Shown piece after piece: positions 19,112 to 30,385 of a stretch of DNA of 64,000 nucleotides. Position numbers and translations under genes: made by a program. How positions within the stretch are numbered: the stretch's first letter is position 1; each line of letters begins with the position of its first letter. This stretch comes from Hippophae tibetana (taxonomy: Eukaryota > Streptophyta > Magnoliopsida > Rosales > Elaeagnaceae): positions 14,604,601 to 14,668,600 of the forward strand of contig CM072805.1 of assembly GCA_037013495.1 (NCBI GenBank), read 5' to 3'. The notes under the pieces are model-generated. The model saw nothing but the letters and a program-made list of their open reading frames with translations. It was not told where the DNA came from and did no database searches.

Positions 19112-22100
19112 CTAGTATAAATTTGATGCCCTACTCTATATTCTTACAGCTCAATCTAGGGGATTTAAAACCCATAACTATGTCCCTTCAACTTGCAGAT
19201 AGATCTCTTAAATATGCAGAGGGAATAGTTGAGGATGTTTTGGTACAGGTAGACAAACTGATAATACCTGTTGACTTTGTGGTTCTCGATATGCAAGAAA
19301 ATCCAACATTGGACAGAGAGCACACAATATTGCTTGGTAGACCATTTATGGCAACTACTAAAACTATTATTGAGGTCCAAGATGGAAATTTGACAATGAT
19401 AGTCTTAGGAGAGACTCTTCATTTTAAAGTTTTTGATTCTTCACCTTTCCCTTCTATTTCTTCCATCGATGAAATATTCGATGTTGATCCATTGGATAAT
19501 CTTGTCCAAAACACCTTTTTCCAAACCAGAATAGAAGACAAGCTTGAAACCGTTCTTACACTTGAAAAGGTTGAAGAAGATTTAGATGAAGAAATTAAGG
19601 GGTACCTTGAACAACTAGACAATAATGAAGTGATGACAAAATCTAGTACACTTTTAAATCTACCCAGTTCTTCATCTAGTAAAGAGGCCAATCCACCTGA
19701 ACTTGAACTCAAAGACTTACCTGAGCACTTAAAATATGTGTTTTTGGGATAAGGAGAAACTTATCCAGTGATAATTTCTTCAACCTTGACCAAACCACAA
19801 GAAAAGGAACTCATCAAAGTGCTTAAACAGTTTAAGAAATCTATAGGTTGGAGTATAGGGGATATAAGAGGCATTAGTCCAACAATGTGTATGCACAAGA
19901 TCAACTTGGAGGATGGTGCTAAACCTGTACGAGAGGCCCAAAGAAGACTAAACCCAAACATGCAAGAGGTAGTAAAAAAAAGAAATTCTTAAATTATTAG
20001 AAGAAGGGATTATCTATCCTATTGCGGATAGTAAGTGGGTTAGTCCAGTGCATGTGGTACCAAAGAAATCTGGGATAACAGTTGTTAAAAATGACAAAAG
20101 TAAATTAGTGCCCACTAGAATAATCACTGGATGGAGAATGTGTATAGATTTTAGGAAACTAAATTTATATACGAAAAAGGATCACTTTCCTCTTCCATTC
20201 ATTGATCAAATGTTGGAAAGATTAGCTGGGCACGAATTTTACTATTTTTTGGATGGATTATCCGGATATTATGAAGTACCCATAGCACCAGAAGATCAGG
20301 AAAAGACCACATTTATATGTCCTTTTGGGACATTTGCTTTTCGTAGAATGCCATTTGGGTTATGCAATGCCCCTGCCACTTTCCAGAGATGCATGATATC
20401 TATTTTCTCGGACATGATGGGAAAATTCATTGAGATTTTCATGGACGATTTCTCTGTCTTTGGGAACTCATTTGATGATTGCTTACATAAATTGACTTTG
20501 GTTTTAGAAAGATGCATTGAATGCAATCTCACGCTTAGTTGGGAGAAAATTCATTTTATGGTTCAACAAGGGATAGTTTTAGGACATATAATTTCAAACA
20601 AGGGTATCGAAGGTGATAAGGCAAAAGTTGAATTGATATCCAAACTACCTCCCCCTACATCTGTGAAGGGGATAAGAAGCTTCTTGGGACATGTAGGATT
20701 TTACAGACGATTTATTAAAGATTTCTCTAAAATAAGTCGTCCCTTATGTAACTTGCTATCCAAAGATGCTGATTTTGATTTCAACAATGACTGCCTTACT
20801 TCCTTTAATACCTTGAAAGATAAACTAACATCTACCCCTGTTATTATGGCACCAAACTGGTCTTTACCTTTTGAAATAATGTGTGACGCTTCTGATTATG
20901 CAATAGGAGCAGTCTTGGGACAAAGAGTGGATAAGCGTTTGCATGTCATCTACTATGCTAGCAAAACACCAATGATGCCCAAATGAATTACACCACCACT
21001 GAAAAGGAATTATTGGCTATAGTATTCTCTTTAGACAAATTTCGGTCTTATTTAGTAGGATCTAAAGTGATTGTGCATTCTGATCATGCTGCTTTAAGAT
21101 ACCTATTAAGTAAACCAAATGCCAAGCCAAGATTAATCAGGTGGGTCTTACTCTTACAAGAATTTGACCTAGAAATCAAGGATAAGAAAGGCAGTGAAAA
21201 CTTAGTAGCTGACCATTTGTCTAGGTTGATTTCTGACTTCAATTCTCTTAAAGATGAGAGTAATGAAGATATAGTTGAAACCTTTCCCGATGAACAGTTA
21301 TTTTTCATAGGTCCGAACCCATGGTATGCTGATATTGTAAACTATCTTGACACTGGTGTTTTGCGACCTAACACTTCATATCAGGACAAGAAAAGGTTTT
21401 TTAAAACTATAAAGACTATTTCTGGGATGACCCTTATTTATACAAGATTGGTCAAGATCAAGTCATTCGGAGATGTGTACCTGAAGAAGAACATAAGAGC
21501 ATTCTAACTTTTTGTCATGAACTTCATTGTGGGGGTCATTTTGGAGGTGAAAAGATAGCCCGTAAGGTATTACAGTCTGGATTCTTTTGGCCCACTCTTT
21601 TTAAAGATGCTCATATGTTTTGTGCACAATGTGATAGATGTCAAAGAACAGGAAACATAAGCAAAAGAGATGAAATGCCTTTGACATCTAATTTAGTTAT
21701 TGAACTCTTTGATGTATGGGGGATTGACTTTATGGGTCCTTTTCCCCCATCTAATGGTTTTCAATACATTTTGGTTGCTGTGGATTATGTGTCCAAGTGG
21801 GTAGAAGCTATCCCCACTAAAACTAATGATGCTAATGTTGTTGTGAAATCCTTGAAAGATTTAATATTCAGTAGGTTCGGAATGCCTAGAGCTATAATAA
21901 GTGATGGAGAAGCCATTTTTGTAACAAACTCTTTGATGGAGTACTAAACAAGTACAACATCACACATAAAGTAGCTACTCCATATCATCCTCAAACTTCC
22001 GGTTTAGTGGAAGTAAGTAATAGGAAAATTAAGGGAATATTGGAACGCACTGTGCATCCTTCAAGGAAGGATTGGGCATTTAAGTTAAATGATGCCTTAT

Positions 22101-22606
22101 AGGCATACCGCACCGCTTACAAAACACCTATTGGGATGAGCCCTTATCGGTTAATCTTTGGGAAAGCGTGCCACCTTCCAGTTGAACTTGAACACAAGGC
22201 TTACTGGGAAATTAAAGAGTTAAACATGGATTTAGATAAAGCAGGTGAAAAACGATTACTCCAGCTTCATGAGTTGGAAGAAATTAGGAATGAAGCTTAT
22301 GAGAATGCCAAATTATACAAAGAGCGTACTAAGCGCTATCATGACAAGAGGCTAGTTCCTAAGACTTTTCACCCTGGAATGAAAGTTCTTTTATTTAACT
22401 CTCGTTTGAGATTGTTTCCAGGAAAGTTGAGATCAAGATGGGATGGACCATTCAAAATAGTTCAGGTATTTGAACATGGAGTGGTAGAACTATTGGACTC
22501 CAAGACACAAAAAACGTTCAAAGTCAATGGCTATCGTGTCAAGCCTTATTTAGAAGAACCAAACAACATCGCTGAAATGGATTGCATTTGGCTGAGTAAC
22601 CCTTAG
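19112..22606 (+). pseudogene. pol of element B2 (5'-truncated)
   Basis: Starts inside the protease, one residue after the DLGA motif (SINLMPYSIF), with no gag, leader or primer site. Reading on: a TAA at 19750-19752 replaces a Glu codon; an extra A in the A-run near 19975-19983 shifts frame; RT then runs from 20048 with WRMCIDFRKLN, RRMPFGLCNAPATF and FMDD; the thumb and RNase H follow ([15 protein letters not shown], then a one-base loss near 20968, then [15 protein letters not shown] and [11 protein letters not shown]). A further shift falls near 21410. The integrase zinc finger and core follow, with the same frame lesion after SDGEA (about 21910) and the same TAG (22100-22102) as B1. The C-terminal part is 22136-22606. 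B2 keeps the RNase H that B1 lost. Confidence 0.85.
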
Positions 22607-24635
22607 CACCAACAAGTTATGTCTTGCTAAGACGTTAAACTAAGCGCTGGATGGGAGGCAACCCATCATTTTAGGTAAATTTTTTTGTTATTTGTTTTAT
22701 TTACTTAATTTTATTGTTTATTTTAGTTTACTTATATGTGAATAATTTTTAAAATTGTTAAAACTAAAAATATTTGTTGAGATATTAGAAGTTCACAGCG
22801 ATCTGTCTGTACACACTTTAATGATGAATATGATGGATGCACCTGCATTTCTTCATTACTACTTACACATTCTCAATAAATAGGTAATCTTTCTCCTCTT
22901 TTCTCTTTATCTTTAATTTACAGTTTTTACATTGAGGACAATGTAAGTTCTAGGTTGGGGGTGGTGAAAAGTTACCATGCTTAATTAGAAAAAAAAAGAT
23001 TTAACAATTTAAAAATAAAAAAAATAAAAAAAAATAATAAAAATTTTATGTTCACATTTTCATTTTTATTTTATTTTATTTTTGTTTTATGTGATTTAGT
23101 AATTAAAAAAAATTTATTAAATATTTTCTCACAAAAATTTATCATTTCTTTAAATCAAATTTAAGTAAATAGTTAAGTCTTTTGTACTGTTAGATTAATT
23201 TTTGAAAACATATCATGAAATATTTTGTAATTATTTTTGATAATTAGTTAGTTTTTGTCATAACTAATATTTCTTGATAAAATGTGGAAATTATATTAAA
23301 CCCAAAATCGGTGTCTATGAATTTTTTTTTTAGTGGAGACTACCCTTGTGAGATATAATTTGAGCCTTATTTCTTTTATTCAGAGTGAAATATATATTTT
23401 TTCTACTCCAAACACATTTCTTATCTATTCAAATTTCTAGATGATCTCTATAGGTATTAGCATTGAATTTATGAATTTTTTCTCATCTTAATAGAGTATC
23501 ATATATTTTTTATTATTATTTTTGCTTAGATTAAATGATTTGAGTAGAAATTGATAGTATATGCTTATATCTCATTTATGCATGACTGCTACAAAAACAA
23601 AAAGACATATCTGGGGTTACCTAAAACCAAACAGAAAAGCCACAAAATTAACCACTCACCAAAATCCTAAAAAAATGTACAATTTGTACATGGGTTGACT
23701 CTCTAAAAAAAATACATATATTGAAAAATATCTACAGAAAAAAATATAGAGAGGTAAAAAATATATATAGTATCATCTACATACTATGACACACATTCCC
23801 TACAAAGTTGTGAGTACAGGCTAAAAGAAAGATATAGGAAGTAATTCCCTAAAAAGTCATTGCAATTTCTTCATTTATAAAAAGCATGTATCTTGAAATT
23901 CTTTCTTAATGAGTTTGATTTATGCATTAAAATAATTTTTATATATGATATCTTTATAATTTATACATTCGATTCCTTTCATGAGATCAATGTTAAAATA
24001 ACACTTTGAGCCTTTATTCTTTATACATATGCGAACATATTAGTTCATTTCTATACATCAACTCTTTCGCATATAAATTAGTATGAGTGTTTGAACTCAT
24101 AGGATTCAGTGCTTTGAGAGTATTGACTTGTGAGGAATAGAGTCGAAGCGAATTCTGATTCATAACACTGAAATTGGGTAAAATTAAATTGATACATTTT
24201 TGAAATGAAATATGAAAATGATTTTCAACTAATTATTATAATAAAATCATGATTGTTTAAAGAGATTAAAATAACTTATGCTTGAGATTTTAATTATGAT
24301 CTTAAAGGAGATTAAAAAGTATGAGATATTTTTGTGATATGTTGTTTTCTTTTATTCTTAAATTAATTTTTGATTGTGTTGTAATTGTAGTTTTTGATTT
24401 GATTGTTTTTATAGTTTCTTTTGATTTTTACAGTTAGTTCAATGTTTGTGGGTATCATTACTGAAAACCCTCACGAGACTCAAACTCGTCCACTAGGGCA
24501 ACCTAGGGGTTTAAAGGCTTGTTGCATAGGCTAAATGCAACCGTTTCAATCCACGAAAGTGATTTAGGATAGTTTAATTTTTAGTTTTTATCGCTTCTCT
24601 TGCTAAGGGACTAGCAAGAAGCTGGATTGGGGTTG
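22607..24635 (+). other. B2 3' noncoding region and polypurine tract
   Basis: Parallel to the B1 3' region: two hairpins (22619-22667; the first stem is ATGTCTT/AAGACGT with one wobble), an internal purine tract GTTGGGGGTGG (about 22955-22965), an AT-rich stretch with an extra segment around 23000-23130 absent from B1, and the PPT GGATTGGGGTTG ending at 24635. No coding sequence. Confidence 0.7.
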
Positions 24636-26634
24636 TGATAAGTGCTCAAAAAGCACTAAAATAACCATGATTTTATGCACATTAATTGATTAAAAATATA
24701 TATATTTATATGTTTTATCATATATTTATATAAATTTGTCTTTTTCGAAATCACGGGTATTTTTATTGTTTTTCAGGTATTTTGGCTTAAAAACGTAACT
24801 TAAAAACTCAAAAGAGGAATACTTGAAGCAATACATCACAAATATATTAATAAATAAGTGGGAAAAGGTCAACAAACATGGAAAAATTGGACAAAATGGG
24901 TCAAAAAGGTCAAAAAGATGGAAATCGCGCCCCGCTGCCCAGCCGCGCGCGCAGCCCAGCTCCCCATCGCCTCATGCCGCGCGCACTAGCCTGCCCATCC
25001 GCGCGCGCCCCAGCGCGCGGGCACTGTTCACGCGCGCCGAGCTGCACGCAGCGACAGCCCCCCGCGCCCGCACGCAGCGCCCAGCAGCCCCCCTCCGCGC
25101 ACACCAACGCCTTTTCGCCCCATTTTTCACGTGCAGCCGCCCCAAGACGTCATGCTGACGTCATTAATGACCTCAGAATTTCCATTACGCGTTTTTACAT
25201 TTTTTTACTCATTTTTTCTTTCCATCCTCACCTATAAATACCCCCTTCCCTTCACTTCAAATCACACCTTAAAAACACACTTCTCTCTTTTTTCTTTCTC
25301 TCATTTCTTAGTTTTTGAGTTTTTCTTAGTTTCTTTCTTAGTTTCTAAGCTTTTCTTAGTTTTTAGTTCAATTCTCTTAGTTTTAGAGTTCTTCTCTTTT
25401 TGAGAGGAACTTGTAATGTTTTTGTAATAATTTAGATTTTTGATTCAATAAATGGAAGTGCAAATTCCGCTTGGAGGTTTTCCAGCAACGAGAATAGCGT
25501 CGAAGTTCTGTAAGGATTTTATTTTCTTTACAGTTATTTTTATGCTTTATTCTTACATGTTATATTTAATTTGTCTGTTATTAAATTTAACTCTGCTGGC
25601 TGTTTATAAACATGATATAATAATAAACGTTGTTATGCTTCCGAAATATTAAATAGGTGAAAATTTCTAAAATGAATTGATTTTGTTTTTATTCAAGAAT
25701 TTTATATTAAGAATGTTAGAGAGAAATATATTATTTTTCATTACAAACTTAAAACTGAAAATTAGATTTTAAGGTTTAGTTATCCGGTCTAATTTAGAGT
25801 AGTGCTCTTTTATTTTTTGGTACAATCGCCCGGTAGTTAGAGTGAAACTCTATTTCAAAAGTTTTTATAAGAATTATTATGTGAAAATGTGTTGACAACA
25901 TGTTTTCAATAGTGGTTTTAAAACTTGAAAGTTAGTACTCGGATAATTAAATTCTTATGTTTAATTTGAACACCTTAAATAATGTTTAAATTGTCTAACC
26001 CCACCAAAGGTGGCATTTAAATGGTTCATTTTCAATCTCTTAGAAAAAGGAATTAATTTAATTAACCAAATTAGTTATCAACCCCACCCATAGGTGTTAA
26101 TTGATTTGTTTAGTTAACAAAGAATATCTAACCCCACCAAAGGTGGTATTTTTATAAAAAAGAGAGAATCAATAAAATATCAATTTATATCTTTAATAAC
26201 CTAGATAATATGAGCAAGCATAATTAATTTAGTTATTATATCCATAAATACTCCACTAATATAAATGATAAAATTTGCATAAATATTTATTGAATCTGTA
26301 TTTGTATTTATTTTTAGATAAATATTTATTAAATCTTGTATCTATGTTTATTTTTATGTTATTAGATTATATTTAATTAATCTGTATATATGTTTATTTT
26401 ATGTTATTAGATTAGGAACACAAAAACCAAACTATCGTGACAGGATGTTTAGGATTTAATTTCGTTTTTAAAAGTTTGAATAATAAATTAAAAACCACAT
26501 ACATTCCTTCCTTAGATCGACCTTGGGAGTATACTTATCATTTTCTTCGAAATGATTCGTGCACTTGCGAGAGTTTTATAAATATTAAAACCAAAGTATT
26601 GGCAAGAATCGGCGATGCCGGTTTTCGCTCATCA
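24636..26634 (+). repeat. Element B LTR-3
   Basis: 1,999 bp. The start is TGATAAGTGCTC (one change from the family TGATGAG); the end is GCTCATCA, followed at once by the GGATA target duplication. It is closest to LTR-1 in length and in its long CpG-dense block (about 24927-25110). Confidence 0.9.
24867..25240 (+). promoter_or_regulatory. LTR promoter of B LTR-3
   Basis: W-box complements are at 24867-24872, 24899-24904 and 24908-24913. The first palindrome is degraded to AGACGTCA (25145-25152); the second TGACGTCA (25156-25163) is intact. TATAAATA is at 25233-25240. Confidence 0.55.
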
Positions 26635-26639
26635 GGATA
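26635..26639. repeat. Right target duplication of element B (GGATA)
   Basis: The five bases after LTR-3 match 6252-6256 exactly. Element A sequence resumes at 26640 with CCTAAACCAAGATCAAAC. Confidence 0.85.
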
Positions 26640-27659
26640 CCTAAACCAAGATCAAACACAAAAGCCACAAAATTAACCACTCACCAAAATCCAAAAAAAT
26701 GTACAATCTGTACATGGGTTTACTCTCTAAAAATACATATATTAAAAAATATCTACAGAAAAAAATAGAGAGATAAAAAAATATATAGTATCATCTACAT
26801 ACTATGACCCACGTTGCCTACAAAGTTGTGAGTACAGGCTAATTACAAAAGAAAGATATAGGAAGTAATTCCCTAAAAAGTCATTGCAATTTCTTCATTT
26901 GTAAAAAGCATATATCTTGAAATTCTTTCTTAATGAGTTTGATTTATGCATGAAAATAATTTTTATATATGATATCTTTATAATTTATACATTCAATTCC
27001 TTTCATGAGAACAATATTAAAAAAAACACTTTGAGCCTTTATTCTTTATACATATGCGAACATATTAGTTCATTTCTATACATCAACTCTTTCGCATATA
27101 AATTAGTATGAGTGTTTGAACCCATAGGATTCAGTGTTTTGAGAGTATTGACTTGTGAGGAATAGAGTCGAAGCGAATTCTGATTCATGACACTGAAATT
27201 GGGTGAAATTAAATTGATACATTTTTGACATGAAATATGAAAATGATTTTTGACTAATTATTATAATAAATCATGATTGTTTAAAGAGATTAAAATAACT
27301 TATGCTTGAGATTTTAATTATGATCTTAAAGGAGATTAAAAAGAATGAGACATTTTTGTGATATGTTGTTTTCTTTTATTCTTAAATTAATTTTTGATTT
27401 TGTTGTAATTTTAGTTTTTGATTTGATCGTTTTTATTGTTTCTTTTGACTTTTACATTTAGTTCAATGTTTGTGGGTATCATTACTGAAAACCCTCACGA
27501 GACTCAAACTCGTCTACTAGGGCAACCTAGGGGTTTAAAGGCTTGTTGCATAGGCTAAATGCAACCGTTTCAATCCACGAAAGTGATTTAGGATAGTTTA
27601 ATTTTTAGTTTTTATCGCTTCTCTTGCTAAGGGACTAGCAAGAAGCTGGATTGGGGTTG
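26640..27659 (+). mobile_element. Element A 3' noncoding region
   Basis: The continuation of A after the nested B. It corresponds to about 16165-17160 of B1: an AT-rich noncoding stretch, CTCACGAGACTCAAACTCGT, the TTGCTAAGGGACTAGCAAG inverted motif and the PPT GGATTGGGGTTG ending at 27659. Short open frames here are not credible genes. Confidence 0.75.
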
Positions 27660-29491
27660 TGATGAGTGCTCAAAAAGCACTAAAATAACCATGATTTTAT
27701 GCACATTAATTGATTAAAAATATATATATTTATATGTTTTATCATATATTTATATAAATTTGTCTTTTTCGAAATCACGGGTATTTTTATTGTTTTTCAG
27801 GTATTTTGGCTTAAAAACGTAACTTAAAAACTCAAAAGAGGAATACTTGAAGCAATACATCACAAATATATTAATAAATAAATGCGGAAAGGTCAACAAA
27901 CATGGAAAAATTGGACAAAATTGGTCAAAAAGGTCAAAAATGTCAAAAAGGAGAAAATCGCGCCCAGCTGCACGCCCCAGCACCCACACCCGCGCGCGCC
28001 AGCCTTCCAATCTGCGCACGTGATAGCGCGCGGCTACTGTTCACGCGCGCGCCGACGCCTTTTCGCCTCATTTTTCACGTGCAGTCGCCCCCCATGACAT
28101 CATGCTGACGTCATAATGACCTCAACATTTCCATTACGCGTTTTTACATTTTTTTAACATTTTTTTTACTCATTTTTTCTCTCCATCCTCACCTATAAAT
28201 ACCCCCTTCCCTTCACTTCAAAATACACCTTCAACACCTTCAAAACACACTTCTCTCTTTTTTCTCTCTCTCTTTTCTTAGATTTTTAGTTTTTCTTAGT
28301 TTTTAGCTTTTCTTAGTTAATTTCTCTTAGTTTTAGAGTTCTTCCCAATAAGGGAAGAACTAGTTATGTTTTTGTAATTTTTTAGCTTTTTGATTTAATA
28401 AATGGAAGTGAAAATTCCGCTTGGAGGTTTTCTAGTAACGGGAATAGCGTCGAAGTTCTGTAAGGATTTTATTTTCTTTACAGTTATTTTTTATGCGTTA
28501 TTCTTACATGTTCTATTTAATTTGTCTATGATTAAATTTAACTGTGCTGGCTGTTTAGTAAACATGATGTAATAATAACGTTGTTATGCTTGCGAAATAT
28601 TAAATAGGTAAAAATCTCTAAAATAAATTGATTTTATTTTTATTCATGATTTTATATTAAGAATGTTAGAGAGAAATATATTATTTTTCATTACAAACTT
28701 AAACCTGAAAATTAGATTTTTAGGTTTAGTTATCCGGTCTGATTTAGAGTAGTGCTCTTTTATTTGATGGTACAATCGCCCGGTAGTTAGAGCGAAGCTC
28801 TATTTCAAAAGTTTTTATAAGAATTATTATCTGAAAATGTATTGACGACATGTTTTCGGTAGTGGTTTGAAAACTTGAAAGTTAGTACTGGGATAACTAA
28901 ATTCTTAGGTTTAATTTGGACACCTTGAATAAAGTTTAAACTGTCTAAACCCACCAAAGGTGGCATTTATATGGTTCATTTTCAATCTCTTAGAAAAAGG
29001 AATTAATTTAATTAAGCATATTAGTTATCAACCCCACCCATAGGTGTTAATTGATTTGTTTAGTTAACAAAGAATATCTAACCCCATAAAGGTGGTATTC
29101 ATACAAAAAAAGGAGAATCAATAAATATCAATTCATATCTTTAATAACCTAAATAATATGAGCAAGCATAATTAACTTAGTTATTATATCCATAAATACT
29201 CCGCCATTATAAATGATAAAATTTGCATAAATGTTTATTGAATCTATGTTTAATTTGATGTATGTAGATTAAAACACAAAAACCCAAAATATCGTGACAG
29301 GATGTTTAGGATTTAATTTCGTTTATAAAAGTTTGAATAATAAATTAGAAACCACATACATTCCTTCCTTAGATCGACCTTGGGAGTATACTTATCATTT
29401 TCTACGAAATGATTCGTGCACTTGCGAGAGTTTTATAAATACTAAAACCAAAGTATTGGCAAGAATCGGCGATGCCGGTTTTCACTCATCA
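27660..29491 (+). repeat. Element A 3' LTR
   Basis: 1,832 bp, starting TGATGAGTGCTC and ending ACTCATCA. Shares the A sub-type marks of the LTR at 3415: GGGAAGAACTAGTTATG, a short distal part and a Phe-rich CT stretch. It is the intact partner of the truncated 5' LTR. Confidence 0.9.
27891..28201 (+). promoter_or_regulatory. LTR promoter of A 3' LTR
   Basis: W-box complements are at 27891-27896, 27923-27928 and 27932-27937, with TGTCAA at 27941-27946. The paired sites read TGACATCA (28095-28102) and TGACGTCA (28106-28113). TATAAATA is at 28194-28201. The CpG-dense block is short. Confidence 0.55.
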
Positions 29492-29532
29492 AGTTTTTGG
29501 CGCCGTTGCCGGGGATGACATCAATCTCATCA
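29492..29532 (+). other. Primer-site tail beyond the last LTR of A
   Basis: After the LTR end at 29491 come AGTTTT and a perfect tRNA-Asp primer site (29498-29515), then 17 bases ending in CTCATCA, and then the TGTAG target duplication (29533-29537). A normal insertion ends at the LTR. Here the junction lies 41 bp further on. Confidence 0.7.
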
Positions 29533-29665
29533 TGTAGTGATAGAATGTCTATGATTTTATGTAATATAGTGATAAAATGTCTATAATTTTATGTAATACT
29601 TGCTATAAATAGTTATGATTGCTATGTAACGGTTGTGCGCAAGGTTTGTGACTTACCTTCACACA
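29533..29665 (+). repeat. Right half of tandem repeat split by A
   Basis: Two units of about 31 bp (TAGTGATAGAATGTCTATG and TAGTGATAAAATGTCTAT) continue the array left at 3269-3414. The flank then resembles 3290-3360, including GCGCAAG (29637-29643). Confidence 0.55.
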
Positions 29666-30362
29666 TGGAATAGATGACTATAGCATTGGTTTGTTATAAC
29701 TAATAACAAAATAATTGAATACTTCTCAATGAAGGCTAGGTGTAAAGAATTGTATTGAGCTTGAAAATTGTCTTTAGTTTGTCAATTTCATAGTTTATGT
29801 TTTGATAAGAAAAATCAATTTAAGTATTATTCATTAAAGCCTTTATCTCTTCTCATTCTTGCTAATAGAATTAAGATTGTTTAGTTTCTTTATAAGTCTT
29901 TACTAGTATTGTGAGATTCCTCAAGGTACTATTCCATTCAATACAAGCTATGAGGTTGGTAGCATCTTCAAATGCCATTTGTGCATCCTTAAGACTTTTA
30001 TATTATTCAAATGGGTCCATCACCTATCAAGAAAACCTCAAAAAGAATATATAGTACAAAACAAAAATAGAAAAATCTTACTAAATGATGAAAATAAATA
30101 TAAACAATAAAAATAAACTAAAAAACTAAAAATAGTTAGCAAAAACAAATACTAAATAAAAAATGTGAAATAACTAAAACAAAGAAAATAAAAAAAAAAG
30201 ACAATAAAGACAAATTTACAAAATATAAACAATAACAAAAAAGTAGAAACAAATATTTTTGAATTTTATAAATTTTCTAATATTTTTTAATTTGATAAAA
30301 AAAATGTTTAAATTAGAGCAGAAAGTGTTGTTATCAACATTAATCCTAATACACTATCAAGT
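29666..30362 (-). other. Leader of a decayed minus-strand element (probable)
   Basis: Very AT-rich with many A-rich runs and no open frame of note. It lies on the internal side of the decayed primer site at 30363-30380, so it is probably leader and broken gag sequence of the same element. No gag motif could be recognised with confidence. Confidence 0.3.
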
Positions 30363-30380
30363 TCTCCAACAATGATGCCA
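30363..30380 (-). other. Decayed tRNA-Asp primer binding site
   Basis: The minus-strand reading is TGGCATCATTGTTGGAGA, preceded by AAGTTTT as in the intact family. It differs from the perfect site by six changes, all C-to-T or G-to-A. Confidence 0.6.
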
Positions 30381-30385
30381 AAACT

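Larger units (their letters stand above)
6257..26634 (+). mobile_element. Element B: three-LTR, two-internal-region retrotransposon
   Basis: A Ty3/gypsy Athila-like element nested in A. Order: LTR-1 6257-8260, internal B1 8261-17160, LTR-2 17161-19111, internal B2 19112-24635, LTR-3 24636-26634. LTR-1 and LTR-3 are bounded by GGATA duplications, so the triple structure behaves as one insertion. B2 begins in the protease coding region directly after the LTR, with no primer site, leader or gag. B1 and B2 share two disabling lesions in integrase, so they descend from one already-dead copy. Unequal recombination between LTRs of sister copies is the simplest origin. Confidence 0.85.
3415..29532 (+). 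mobile_element. Composite element A (Athila-like Ty3/gypsy), outer insertion
   Basis: A 26.1-kb insertion bounded by TGTAG at 3410-3414 and at 29533-29537. Its first LTR starts at 3415 (TGATGAGTGCTC). Its last LTR is 27660-29491, followed by a short tail containing a primer binding site and ending in CATCA. The first and last LTRs belong to one sub-type: both carry GGGAAGAACTAGTTATG and a short 3' part. The three LTRs in between belong to another sub-type. A itself has no gag or pol: its own sequence is 3415-6256 plus 26635-29532, so it was a non-autonomous element. Element B is nested within it. Confidence 0.8.

Noticed and set aside
25452..25652. Plus-strand hydrophobic open frame just after the LTR poly(A) signal
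   Set aside because: Lies within the LTR; other LTR copies have stops in the same frame.
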